From assembly GCA_028583405.1 (NCBI GenBank), contig CM053259.1, positions 18,017,594 through 18,081,593 of the forward strand: a stretch of DNA of 64,000 nucleotides, read 5' to 3'. Made by a program: the position numbers and the translations under genes. A model generated the notes under the pieces. The model was given only the letters and a program-made list of their open reading frames with translations, did no database searches and was not told where the DNA came from. The DNA is from Pogonophryne albipinna (lineage: Eukaryota > Chordata > Actinopteri > Perciformes > Artedidraconidae). Shown one piece after another: positions 1 to 10,500 of the stretch. Position 1 is the stretch's first letter; the number at the start of each line of letters is the position of its first letter.

Positions 1-74
1 CTGTCTGCTGTTTGCAACCTTTTTATTAGGTTATTATTATATTATTATAACAGAAACAGGGCACTGAAACTTAC

Positions 75-489
75 TGGTAAACCTCTTGATATATGGTCAG
101 GTTGTTTTTCACTGGCATGGTGGAGTGGCTTACAATGTTGCTGGAGAATCTGTCCACGGCAAGGACGTGGGTCACCCCATACATCCCCAGTTTCTCGTTT
201 TGGTCAATGTGCAATTTGTGACCCATGTACTCTGCACTGTATGGCACTGGATTTAAATTCCTTAATCTCTGAGGAATTAAACACAATGTTATTGTTCTCA
301 CAATATGTTCACAGCAATGTACAATACAGGAAAATCTAGATGTTTTTTAATAATACCTACACGATACCGATCTGCATGATATGGCTGGTTAGTTTCTCTG
401 AGGACACGACCAACACGCCCCTCTGATGCTCGGATTCCTTTTGAGGCCAGGTAACCAGTCATCATTTTTCTTCCATATGTTGGTCCAGT
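75..489 (-). pseudogene. Integrase-core-like protein, two internal exons (partial gene)
   Basis: Two exons read on the minus strand: 489-361 (43 codons, starts [10 protein letters not shown]) and 268-75 (starts RLRNLNPVPY, ends IYQEVY). Splice signals fit: acceptor ...attcag before 489, donor GTAGGT after 361, acceptor ...cctcag before 268, donor GTAAGT after 75. The phases join in frame. The text GHKLHIDQNEKLGMYGVTHVLAVD resembles the first catalytic-Asp region of rve-type integrase cores, as I recall such proteins in fish genomes, where they occur as multi-copy genes of unknown role. The gene runs off the left edge, and I found no convincing upstream exon beyond 489, so completeness cannot be judged; it may be a dead fragment of a mobile element. 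Family call from memory; the exon structure is seen directly. Confidence 0.5.
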
Positions 490-527
490 CTGAATTTGTA
501 AACACAAAACAAAAACTAAATAGGACC

Positions 528-568
528 AAGGTACGTTTTAACCATTTGTTTTTTAGTTCTAATTGAAA
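528..568 (+). repeat. Left arm of a 41-bp inverted repeat (partner 5162-5202)
   Basis: This stretch, starting aaggtacgttttaaccattt, is the reverse complement of 5162-5202 with one mismatch. Weaker similarity continues about 20 bases inward from both arms (gaaagaagaaaa against gaaacaacaaaa in rc). The pair encloses 4.6 kb containing the RING-like gene. It may be the terminal repeat of an element, or two opposite copies of a short A/T-rich repeat. Confidence 0.75.
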
Positions 569-1941
569 GAAGAAAAAAAACAGAATAGTTATCTCATTAT
601 TATTTACACAATTATGTCCAAAGTTATTAGTGAGTATTTCTGTCACATCATTGTTAAGCCTCATCTCAGCTCCTACGTCTCAAAGAAAACCCATAATTCA
701 GGGCTCGTTACATTTGTTTGTATTGTGAGAATAATCAATATACAAATGAAACCGGAACTTTAGTCCACTGATGTATTGTTCCCCCACGGACAAATATCGG
801 GGGTAGTAGCTTCCGGAACCGGAAGTTGCATTGTTTTTAGCATTCACAGTAGGATGTAGCATATCAAGCAGCATTAGTGAAGAGATGGATAAAAACGCGT
901 GTAGTTACATACTAAACACACCGTCTCCAACTGCCACTCATCGATGCTAACATATCAACTGTTACTATATGGTTAACTATCATGTATATAGCTATTTAAA
1001 TGCTTATGAATGGATGTTTAGCTACGTCAATAGAGGGCAACGGAATATGACGCCGCCAACCAATGGGAGAAGACTGGAAGTACCAGAGAGTTTATAATCG
1101 GAGCTGAAACTTTTATACGGCCCCTCTCCCGTCGCAGCCTCAGAGCAACGTCATGTTTACTATAATTAAAACCCTGTCAATTTTACAAGAAGTTTCTTGG
1201 ATTCTTTCTGGCCATTTACTCCTCCCAGCATTCCCAAACCCAACAGTAGGCTATAGCGTCGTGCAGTGACACGTCCTAAAATCATAAATCTTTCGATTCG
1301 ATTTATGATTATAAAATTATAAAAGTAGGGTAGACATGTGGAGATTATCCGACTGAACAAAACGTGATCCGTCTCTTAAATGTGTGTCAACCACAGACAT
1401 TATTTCGACTATATCTGGACGGGAGAGTCAGTTAAAAATTCAATTTAAAAACAAAACAATATTTAGATATCACATTGTAAATGGGGAAGGATATTATTAG
1501 GATGTTATCCTTAATTTGGTGCACAAAATAGACATGGCATGAAAAGATGTGAAAAGATTCAATGATAATTATTTTATATGAACTGTTTTGCACAAATAAC
1601 TGCATAACTATAATTTAACTGTTCAGAAGCGAAGCAAGAAGAAACTTCAACAACTTAAAAACAGCATTTACTTGGTGACAGCCCTGAGACAATTTAGTCG
1701 TACAGTCCAGCAAGACATTTATTTATAAACTATATCAGTGACATTTAGATTGATACTGAGGTCTGATATAGGCATACAAATAATCTTGAGGATTAACTAC
1801 TAACTGCATGTTTTTTTAATACAATTAATAAACCACTACCACCATTGAAGAAACGACACAAAGGAAGAAATTATGCAAGGACACACATGGAAAGACAAAG
1901 AAGTGATTGTGAAATATATATAACCTGTTATTTTCTTTTAG
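569..1941. other. Gene-free stretch with a promoter-like patch
   Basis: No convincing coding exon. A CCAAT motif lies near 1060-1066, followed by a GC-richer stretch (about 1050-1150), which could be the promoter of the plus-strand RING-like gene, but no start codon could be linked to its first visible exon. A short open frame at 885-950 ends after 21 codons and has no splice donor. The rest is A/T-rich unique-looking DNA. Confidence 0.3.
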
Positions 1942-3822
1942 GTCAACGCACGTAGCCTTTTCATCACTGATGCCGCCAACGTTGCGGTTTTTCCATTGGA
2001 TAGTGGGTGTTTCTGCTCCCTGGACCTCTCAGATCACGGTCATTATGAGGTTCATGGGGAAAAACCTGGGGAGACTCAAAGGATCCAGACAGAGCCAGCT
2101 GAGTCACGGCCGTTTGCTTTTCGTCATAGTCAGCCAATGTCTACTGCAAACATGAGTCAGTTGACTAGATCAATTAGCACCCCTCGGTCATTTCAAAGGT
2201 AATGAGATGCCCATTTCATACGTTGGCATGCTTTAGAATGTTACGTTTTAGTCCATGTTGCTAACTAAATGTGTGTCACTGTTCTTTTTGCATTACAGGT
2301 CAATACATGTGTCAGAAATAATGGATGGAAAGATTGTTTCCACAAGGGTGGTCATGATCAGATTTGTTGAATCAGAGGCAAGCGTTCAACTGATCACAGG
2401 AAAAGTGAATGTGGCCATGGGAGACAGCGAGGAGTACATCCTTACAGACACCGTTGGGAATTAAATCGTTGAGTCTGAAGGGACAACTGGTAAATATAAT
2501 TATTCTATATTTCATTTTCATTTGTGCAAAAGATAAGGGTCTGAAAGTGCTATCAGTACAACAATGTGCCCCTTTTAACATTTTATTTTCACGTGTCTTT
2601 ACTCTTTATTTCTCTCATAAAGGGTCTTTGTACTGGAAGGCGAATGCAAGAAAGATCCATGCTGTTGAGAGCTCTGCTTTCAGGCAATGGCGTCGAAGAA
2701 GCTCAAGAAGCAGGTGTGGTTGGATAACAAAACTGATTTTGTCTGGAAAAGGTTTGAACTGGTCTATCAATAGGGGAAATAATTTAATGTGTAAAGAAGG
2801 GCTAGCACTCAAACTGAAGGGTCACGATATGCAGCATTTCACTTTATTTTACTTGATAACAACAGACTGGCAAAACCCTCTCATTATTTGAAAAAGGCTG
2901 CTTTCTGGCCATTTAGCATTTTTGCAGCTCAAGGGCTATATACACGTTTGCCATCTGGGGCAGACATGCATAAGCATGGGCTTCACTGTAGCACACCTCA
3001 GTACTCTGTGGGTCAGCACATGGTATGAAGAGTCACAGTCAACATCCGTTCTACAATCAGCATTTATAAACAATATCCTTTAAATGTAATTTCAAGAAAT
3101 GAAATGTTTCCACATGCTCTTGTTTATTTAGCATCATCTAATTTGCCATGGAATACATAACTTTCTTTTATCTCTAATAAAATGAAGAAAAAATCTTAAA
3201 TGACTGCTAATACTTAAACTATTTTCAAAATGTGACAAAAACAGAAATGAGCTATCTGAAGTCCACACACTGAGCAACAAGGTGGAGGAACTGCTGGATG
3301 CATCCCAAGGCCTGGAAGAAGTCATCAGGAAGATTTCTGACATAGTGGCAGCCAGCCAGGACTTGGTAGTACCAAGGCCAGAAGTCAAACAGGCATGTAG
3401 CTGTTTGATCTGCAGAGGTATTGTTTTCATCCTCTCTTTGAATAATGCTCAGTGTAACAAACAGTATTTAAAAAATAAAACGTATAGGTGCCGGATTTTC
3501 ATATTATTCTAAGTTAATCTTTTCAAATCTATTTCTGAACAGTATCTTTCTCAGTTTGAGTGCATGCTTCAGAAATACAGTCCATGACATCAATCAGTAA
3601 CTATCAGCATATCTTTAAAAACCTGTCTTTTTTCTTTTTAAAGACACAATGACTGGACCCATGTTTTCCTCCTGCTGCCGAAGCATCGTGGGATGCAGGC
3701 TCTGTGTGGAGGAGTGGAGGGTAACATCTCCCCAATGCCTTAAGTGCAGGGATCAGGAGCCAGTGTATACCCAGGTTGCTGGACTGTCTGCAGCACTGGA
3801 TGCTTTAAGGGCCCTACTCTAA
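1942..3822 (+). pseudogene. RING-like zinc-finger gene with in-frame stop, five exons
   Basis: Exons 1942-2198, 2299-about 2480, 2623-2713, 3245-3417 and 3644-3822 join in frame at GT-AG junctions; no first exon with an ATG was found upstream. Frame one reads VNARSLFITDAANVAVFPLD. Exon 2 contains LITGKVNVAMGDSEEYILTD and then a TAA at 2462-2464. The same frame continues past it (IVESEGTT), through exon 3 (YWKANARKIHAVESSAF), a helical stretch (NKVEELLDASQGLEEVIRKI) and a C-terminal cysteine cluster. The cluster runs CLIC, SSCC, GCRLC and CLKC, spaced like a RING or U-box-type finger, and ends at TAA 3820-3822. A poly(A) signal AATAAA follows at 3978. From memory this resembles a repeated fish protein family of unknown function with a C-terminal finger. 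The internal stop suggests a pseudogene, or use of the shorter product. Confidence 0.55.
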
Positions 3823-3977
3823 AGTGGACAGCAGTTCAGTCGTTTATTGTTAAGTTTATTGTTTATTGTTAAGTGGTGTGTGTTCAAATTCCAGGTTCCA
3901 TGATATCATCATACAGAAAAGTATTGTTGTAGTTTTCTTTAGCTGTATGACTTGTTAATTGTTCATCTACAATGTTT

Positions 3978-3983
3978 AATAAA
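3978..3983 (+). terminator. Poly(A) signal of the RING-like gene
   Basis: AATAAA, about 155 bases after the stop codon at 3820-3822, on the same strand. Confidence 0.5.
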
Positions 3984-4140
3984 TGGAAAATTGTTTGAAT
4001 GTGTGTCCATGGTATGTTTAATTATGTTTCTAAACACAGGCAAATAGCTGCATACGTAAGGCAATACAATCAAACACTATTATGTTATCATCCACGCACC
4101 AACAGAACATTTGGAAATCAACCATTAATCAGAGGTTGTC

Positions 4141-4371
4141 GAAGTACTCAGATCTTGTACTTGAGTAAAAGTAGAAGTACTCAGATCTTGTACTTGAGTA
4201 AAAGTAGAAGTACTCAGATCTTGTACTTGAGTAAAAGTAGAAGTACTCAGGTCTTGTTCTTGAGTAAAAGTAGAAGTACTCAGATCTTGTACTTGAGTAA
4301 AAGTAGAAGTACTCAGATCTTGTACTTGAGTAAAAGTAGAAGTACTCAGGTCTTGTTCTTGAGTAAAAGTA
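4141..4371 (+). repeat. 33-bp minisatellite, seven units
   Basis: Seven head-to-tail 33-bp units starting gaagtactcag; a partial eighth begins at 4372. Two unit types alternate as A A A B A A B, where B has ggtcttgttctt in place of gatcttgtactt. Diverged pieces of the same text (gagtaaaagta, gtaaaagtcctgcat) continue to about 4750 and recur at 7,890-8,170 and near 27,470-27,520. The array therefore probably grew inside one copy of a dispersed fish repeat. It reads open on both strands only because 33 is a multiple of three. Confidence 0.95.
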
Positions 4372-4772
4372 GAAGTACCAGAGTGTAGGAATACTCTGTT
4401 ACAGTAAAAGTCCTGCATTCAAAATGTTCCTCAAGTGAAAGTAGAAAAGTATTCTCATCAAAATATAGTGAAAGTAGCGACAGTAAAAGTAGTCATTGTG
4501 CAGATTGGTCCATTTCAGAATAATATATATGATATGTTTTATAATGATTGATCATGAAAGTGTTCTCAAAGGTAGTAAAGGTGCAGCTAGTTTGAATGAC
4601 TTTGTAGGCTATACTGCAGGGTAGCTTGTGGATTTACTCCAGGTGGAACTAAAGTCTGATTTAACACTTGATTACATTTCACATAATGAATCCAAATCTG
4701 TAAAGTTACTAAAGGTTTTAAATACATGTAGTGGAGTAAAAGTGGCTACGCTTTAAACTCTAAAATATAGTT

Positions 4773-4807
<35 letters not shown>
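4773..4807 (+). repeat. (CAGA)n microsatellite
   Basis: About nine perfect acag/caga units, followed to 4865 by diverged versions such as acatcgagatag. Confidence 0.95.
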
Positions 4808-5161
4808 TCGAGATAGAAAGACATCGAGACAGACATATACATAGAAAGACAGACATACGGACAGACTGTCTTCTGTACTTGTATGTATGAATATAATAAT
4901 ATATGTATATTTGTAACGCAGTCTAAAGGCAAAGACGTAGAACCTTTATTTTGAAGAGTACAGCGCAAGCATAGGGCACACTAGCCAATCAGAAGCAAGG
5001 AGGCGCTGGAGACACACCCACTTATGGAAACGAAACATTGAGTGGTATACTTGTTTTAACAGTAAGAACAGAAAAACGAAAAAACGAGCTGAATTTCCGT
5101 TTTTTCGTTTTGGGGCAAAATTGAAAAACAAAAAAACGACCCGTTTCTGCTTTTTTTGTTG

Positions 5162-5202
5162 TTTCAATTAGAACGAAAAAACAAATGGTTAAAACGTACC
5201 TT
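5162..5202 (-). repeat. Right arm of the 41-bp inverted repeat (partner 528-568)
   Basis: Reverse complement of 528-568 with a single mismatch (gaacg here, gaact in the partner's complement). Immediately inward lies A/T-rich DNA with its own hairpin at about 5068-5110 (aaaacgaaaaaacg ... cgttttttcgtttt). Confidence 0.75.
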
Positions 5203-5332
5203 CGTCAAGAGTCTATTTTGTCCCGAGAAAAAGTTCATGAGGGGAAAATAAAAAGGTTGATAAATCTATTGTTCATTTTCGCGGTACTCCTCACAAAATG
5301 GCAAATGCACTACAAGTTATATTTACACTTAC

Positions 5333-5478
5333 CCATCCTCAAATGGATCCCTGCTGTCCCTGTATTCTTCTTCTTCAGAAGAGTCGAAGCCTTCAGGTTC
5401 TGATGAGCCATCTTCTTCACTGCCGCTCGCGAAAATAAAATCCAGCGCGTCCGCAACGGTAAAGTTCCTTCGAGCCAT
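5333..5478 (-). pseudogene. Lone first exon of an acidic, transposase-like protein
   Basis: An ATG at 5478 opens a 146-base exon starting MARRNFTVADALDFIFASG, followed by an acidic, serine-rich stretch (SEEDGSSEPEGFDSSEEEEY) and ending DPFEDG at a good donor (G|GTAAGTG at 5332-5328). Acidic N-termini after a short basic start are common in piggyBac-type transposases and their domesticated relatives, which is the basis of the guess. No following exon was found downstream on the minus strand, where the minisatellite and RING-like gene lie. This is therefore probably a stranded exon of a decayed element. The family call is weak; the reading frame and donor are seen directly. Confidence 0.4.
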
Positions 5479-5863
5479 TTTCTCTATCTTCTTCACAGAC
5501 TAAAAGACTGAAACTGACGGGAGACACCTGTTATATGTTTTTTTTATTGGTGGGTAGGTCCTTAGATTTCTCGAGTGTCCATTGGTCATTTCAGACCGAT
5601 ATGGCTGCCGGCCGGCCGAGATGTCCTTGACTGACACACAAATCCACCAATCACACACAGTGTCACGCTGAATCAAGCTGCTTTGAGCGACGATATTGGC
5701 TGCTGTGCCCTGGGTACAGTCTCACAGGAGATACTCTTGGAAAGCTACGATTCTAGCGATTCCGCAGATATCTGAATCATATTTCTACTCCTTACAATCG
5801 AAAATCTATGATTAAATACGTAAATAATGTGCACTTGGACGCGCCGGCGCGTCCATCGACTCC

Positions 5864-6094
5864 TTAAGATCTCGATGACTTTTAATGGCAGCAGGAATGT
5901 ATTCGACCTAACTGTGTGCAACTATTTAATAACAAGCAGAGGATATATCTGTGACAATATTACTTATATATCCTCTCATTCATTTTGATAAAACACATTT
6001 ACATCAAGAGAATCCAGCTGTAATCATCTAACTCTGTGTCTCTGTTGTTAATAGAACAGCTATGGAAATAAACTGTCGATCACTGAATAATCTG
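5864..6094 (+). repeat. 231-bp direct repeat, copy 1 (left of U1)
   Basis: Starts ttaagatctcgatgactttt and ends cactgaataatctg. The same 231 bases return at 6879-7109 with only a few substitutions (ggaaataaactgtcgat here against ggatataaactgtccgt). It has no TG...CA ends and no matching flanking duplication, so it is not an obvious LTR. Confidence 0.95.
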
Positions 6095-6606
6095 AGAATA
6101 ATTTACTATCCTTTGCCATTTTCCAGAGACAGAAAAGTAATACATACAAATGCACTGGATAACTCCATTTTGGCTCAAAGGAGCTGTTTTAGTTTGTCAC
6201 CAAAGGCATACAAGAGTTGAAGTTGAAAATGGTCTTTACATTAGACAGGGGTCGTCCGTTTACTCAATAATAGAAAGGAACAGGTTGGTAACCATTTGAT
6301 TAAAGAAGTCTGTTCCTCCCGTTGGACGTGGATAACTCTGGTTGGAAATATAAGTATCATTAAAGATATAGCTGACTCTCCTTAAATTTCCCGTCAGAGA
6401 ACTTGGACATTTAGACAAGATATTATTGAAAACATCAGGCAAAACTCAAATAATAATGGTCAGTCCTAATACACAAGTGTGTCCTTTATATTAAAGCCAG
6501 GTTTTACGATGTATTTCGCCTTGATAGAAGACATTTACGTTTTTGGCACCATCAGTTAGGATGGTTTGTCTGTGAAACTGTCTCCCATGTCACCCCGGTA
6601 CAACTC

Positions 6607-6771
6607 ATACTTACCTGGCAGGGGGGTCTCCATGATCACCAAGGTGGATCCCCTACGGCGAGGCGCGGCCATTGCACTCACGGTTGCCCTGACCTGTACG
6701 AATCCCTCAAATGTAGGAATCTCGACTGCATAATTTGTGTTAGTGGGGGACTGCGTTCGCGCTCTCCCCTG
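6607..6771 (+). ncRNA. U1 spliceosomal snRNA-like gene (or pseudogene)
   Basis: U1 snRNA base-pairs with 5' splice sites as part of the U1 snRNP. The 165 bases here align end to end with vertebrate U1 as I recall it. The 5' end ATACTTACCTGGCAGGGG carries the exact splice-site-pairing stretch. Stem-loop I region CATGATCACCAAGGTGG has one loop change, in the U1-70K binding loop. The stem-loop II loop has ATTGCACTC, so the U1A site is intact. The Sm-site region reads CATAATTTGTGTTAGTGGGGG, and the 3' stem ends GACTGCGTTCGCGCTCTCCCC. Changes cluster in stems II and III, and the Sm site ends GTGT rather than GTGG. It may be a divergent functional variant or a recent pseudogene. It lies between two 231-bp direct repeats. 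I could not identify the proximal sequence element or the 3' box with confidence. Confidence 0.85.
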
Positions 6772-6878
6772 ATAAGATGTACAAGTCAACATTAACGATG
6801 GAATAATTTGCAACCAACTCAAGCAGATGGTTTGCACTGACTACAGCAACGCAAGTGGTTTATGATCAATGACTCACT

Positions 6879-7109
6879 TTAAGATCTCGATGACTTTTAA
6901 TGGCAGCAGGAATGTATTCGACCTAACTGTGTGCAACTATTTAATAACAAGCAGAGGATATATCTGTGACAATATTACTTATATATCCTCTCATTCATTT
7001 TGATAAAACACATTTACATCAAGAGAATCCAGCTGTAATCATCTAACTCTGTGTCTCTGTTGTTAATAGAACAGCTATGGATATAAACTGTCCGTCACTG
7101 AATAATCTG
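6879..7109 (+). repeat. 231-bp direct repeat, copy 2 (right of U1)
   Basis: Near-identical to 5864-6094, offset exactly 1,015 bases. Together with the U1-like gene between them this looks like one full unit plus the start of the next from a tandem U1 array. Confidence 0.95.
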
Positions 7110-7361
7110 TCAATGATACACCAGCAAACGAGCGACGAAGTGATGGGGTAAAAACTCAGTTGACAGCGAAAAACACACGATTTGGGGGATTAATTACTCT
7201 GTATGTTTTATCAAAAGTCAAACCGGGAGGACAAAAGTCGATAGGAAGACAACACAAGGGTTAAGTACAATATCTGAGTATTTCCGCCCCTCTGGTGTTT
7301 GTCATCTCTTCGCTCACTGAATATCTTTGTTTGTTTTTGACAGCTACAGGAGGACCTCTGC

Positions 7362-7382
7362 TGACGCATGCGCACATGCAAC
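7362..7382 (+). promoter_or_regulatory. NRF1-like GC motif in the ptpn2 promoter region
   Basis: gacgcatgcgcacatgc resembles the NRF1 palindrome (GCGCATGCGC) and sits about 180-195 bases before the ptpn2 start codon. The surrounding 7,360-7,557 is the likely 5' UTR and core promoter; no TATA box was seen. Motif match only. Confidence 0.3.
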
Positions 7383-7557
7383 TTCAGATGTCAACCGAGA
7401 CAACGGACAAACAGTAGCGTTTGAGCTCGTATCGGGGGGAAGTAAAACATTATTTCACCTAAAGCTCCTCTAGCTCAAACAGCGTAATGAGGTAGAGAAG
7501 TCGGACAGATAATTAGACTTACCGTGATTACAATAGACTGGCATCGCCACGGTGAAA

Positions 7558-10500
7558 ATGGACCAGGAGTGTGAAGACATAGATTCAGAGTGCCGGTGGC
7601 AGAAACTGTACCTGGTGAGTCTGTTAGCATTTAGCATGAAGCTAACGCAGATCAGACGCGCATTAACGGTAACAAGATAACGGTTTGGCTAGCTAATCCA
7701 GTATCTGTTAACTAACAGTAATTTATTGCCAAATTCGGGAAAAAAAAGTCTTATGTTATTGTTTGTTTAGTTTGTGTACAGACAAGGCAACGCTCTAATA
7801 AGATAAATGTTACCGTAAGCATAGGTTTAGTGTTATACGCTGCTGCATGTGGTAATAATAGCCATAGGGGTGGAAGACGTATTCAGATATAAGTAAAGGT
7901 AGCACTAATTACTTGTAAAAGTACTCTACTACAAGTAAAAGTCCTGCATCCAAAACCTTACAACATAATTGGCATCAAAGTACACTTTTAGAACCAAAAG
8001 TAAAAGTACTCGTTATGCCTAAAGCCCTTTTTAGAATCCTATATATTAAATTACGGGACCAAAATGTGCAATACATTAATGACAAAATACTCTATTTCAA
8101 GTAAAAGTCCTACATTATTAAGTAAAAGTATATAAGTATTATCAGCAAAGTGTACTTATATATACTATGTATTGTATATTATAGTATAAAAAGTACACCA
8201 ATGTAGAAAATGTGATATATTATTATATATATATATATATATATGACATATATGTCTAATAATAACAAATAAATAAAAATGATTCCACTACTTACATTTT
8301 TAAAGATGCATTATTTAAAAAGGTTTAGCAAATGTTTCTTAATGCAACATCTGGAAAGAAACTAGAGCTGTTGTGGAGTAAAAGTATAAAGTTTCATTAA
8401 ACAAATATACTTAAGCCCTTTTCAGGATAACATCAAATATAAATTCTTGTTTCTATTCTAAACAATCTTTCTTTTGTCTTCAGGAAATAAGGAATCAGTC
8501 CCACGAGTGCTCGTACAAAGTGGCAAAGTATCCAGAGAATCGCAACCGAAACAGATACAGAGATGTCAGTCCATGTATGTAAACATTGTGGAAACGTTTC
8601 TTTTACCCTTTAACAATGTCTGTCAATTTATAACCGATCACCAAACAGTCTTTTCTCTCACGTTGCCTGCAGTTGATCACAGTCGGGTGAAGCTGGAGAG
8701 CACAGACAACGACTACATCAATGCAAGTCTGGTGGTCATGGAGGAAGCCCAGAGAAGTTACATATTGACTCAGGCAAGTCCAAGGCTCTTTATTCAAGTA
8801 CAAACAACCATGCAAGCAGGTCTATTATAAAAAAAACTCCAAGCAACAACACTAAAATGATGTCTTCAGAAGGTTGGTTTGTCCATGCAATTGAGTGCAT
8901 TCATAGTCAGTTGCTTTGTGTTATCAGATCATTTGTGGCTTTGTTTTGAAATGATTCTGATCCTGATAGGAGCGCTTGTTTGGTTTAGCTAAATCCTTTA
9001 TTAAGTGTCCGGATCACTGTATGATGTTAAATGCATGAGCAAGTGAGGTGTTATGCGAATCGAAAGTAAAGAAGATTTTAAGAAGGTGTGCTCTTACGGA
9101 TTTGATGTCTTAATATGTATTTAAATGATCTATGAATCAGTGAGAAATAGCCTATTTCAATTTCAAAACATTAAACCAAGATCTATTATTATACAAAGAA
9201 TGGATATTGAATATTTTTATAAACATGCAAGCCCAGAAAATAATAAAATGAAGGTTATTTCTTTATTTAATAATTGTTTTTATGTTGAGGTCATACTGTA
9301 CAGTGTTTGGTACATAAGGTTTCTCCTTTTTAGAGTTATTTAAAACAGCTATCATTGCAGTTATACATTCATGTTTGAAAGGATATCCAGAGTACACATA
9401 ACAGCGTGAATGTGAAATTGGTGTAATATACCAGACAACAACTAAGCAAATTGATTAATGATAATTCCTGATTTGAAAGCAGAGATAAATCAACTAGGGA
9501 TGTCCCGATCACATTTTTTTGCTCCCGATCCGATTCCGATCATTTGATTTTGACAATCTGCCGATACTGATTTTTCCCGATCCGATCTTTATGCAATGCA
9601 TTAAGAAAAAAAAAAAGGTAACAGATAACGGCTGGTCATCCAACGCGATGAGTTCAGCTATCTTGGCTGTTATTTGTTTGGCCTTTTCACTGTTCTGGGG
9701 CAGTTTCTCTTTCCTTTTAGAAGTCTCTGAAAGTGTCGGTTGTTTCAGTGCCGTTACCTGAGTGGCCGCTGTGTACTCGTCCTGTTGTTGTTGGTGTTTG
9801 TTTCTCAGGTGGCGTATTAGATTGGTCGTGTTGAACGTAGCTCTGTTCTTTCCACCACGCGGAACCTCCTTGCAAACATTGCATCTGGCTGTTACACTGC
9901 CTTCGCTTTCAATTTTATAATACTTCCAAACTCCTGACATTTTCTCTGTACCGAGTCCCGAGTTACCAGCTGAACGTAGCCTCTCGTTAGCTTACAGCTA
10001 GACACTGCGCCCACTCTGTTGCCAGCTTTGAGAGAAATAAGCAACCAGGTCTGAAAACAAGCCCAAAAGAAGCAACACATACATGATGTTGTGTAATTTC
10101 AAACCAAAACTAAGGCCTCAGGATGACTTTAAGACGTGAACATGGTCATTTTTGTTTTGTAACATGAAATAATAATAAAAAAATATATAAAAAAAAAAAA
10201 AAAAAAAATCCCGATCCCCGATTTTTTTTCTCCCGATCCCGATCTTTTGAAAATCACGTGATCGGCTCCGATCCCCGATCACGTGATCGGATCGGGACAT
10301 CTCTAAAATCAACATTAATGTCTAGTTTATTCTCTGTCCTTTGAACATTCCCGCCTACGGACAGGAACAAACAGTGGCCTTATTCACCGGGCAGTAGAGA
10401 TGAGATTTATTATATAGCAGAGAATAAAGCTATTGTACTATGTCAAACTTCATTAATCAGACTGATGGCAAAACAGAAACCTCCAGGGCAGAATCTGTGT

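Noticed and set aside
4141..4371. Regular 33-bp repeats as a CRISPR array
   Set aside because: No unique spacers between units, and the genome is a vertebrate's.
4125..4418. Long repetitive open frames on both strands over the minisatellite
   Set aside because: Repeat unit length of 33 keeps frames open by arithmetic; no start context, splice sites or domain.
5864..7109. LTR retrotransposon with 231-bp LTRs
   Set aside because: No TG...CA ends, no target duplication, no primer-binding site or gag/pol; the inside holds a U1-like gene.
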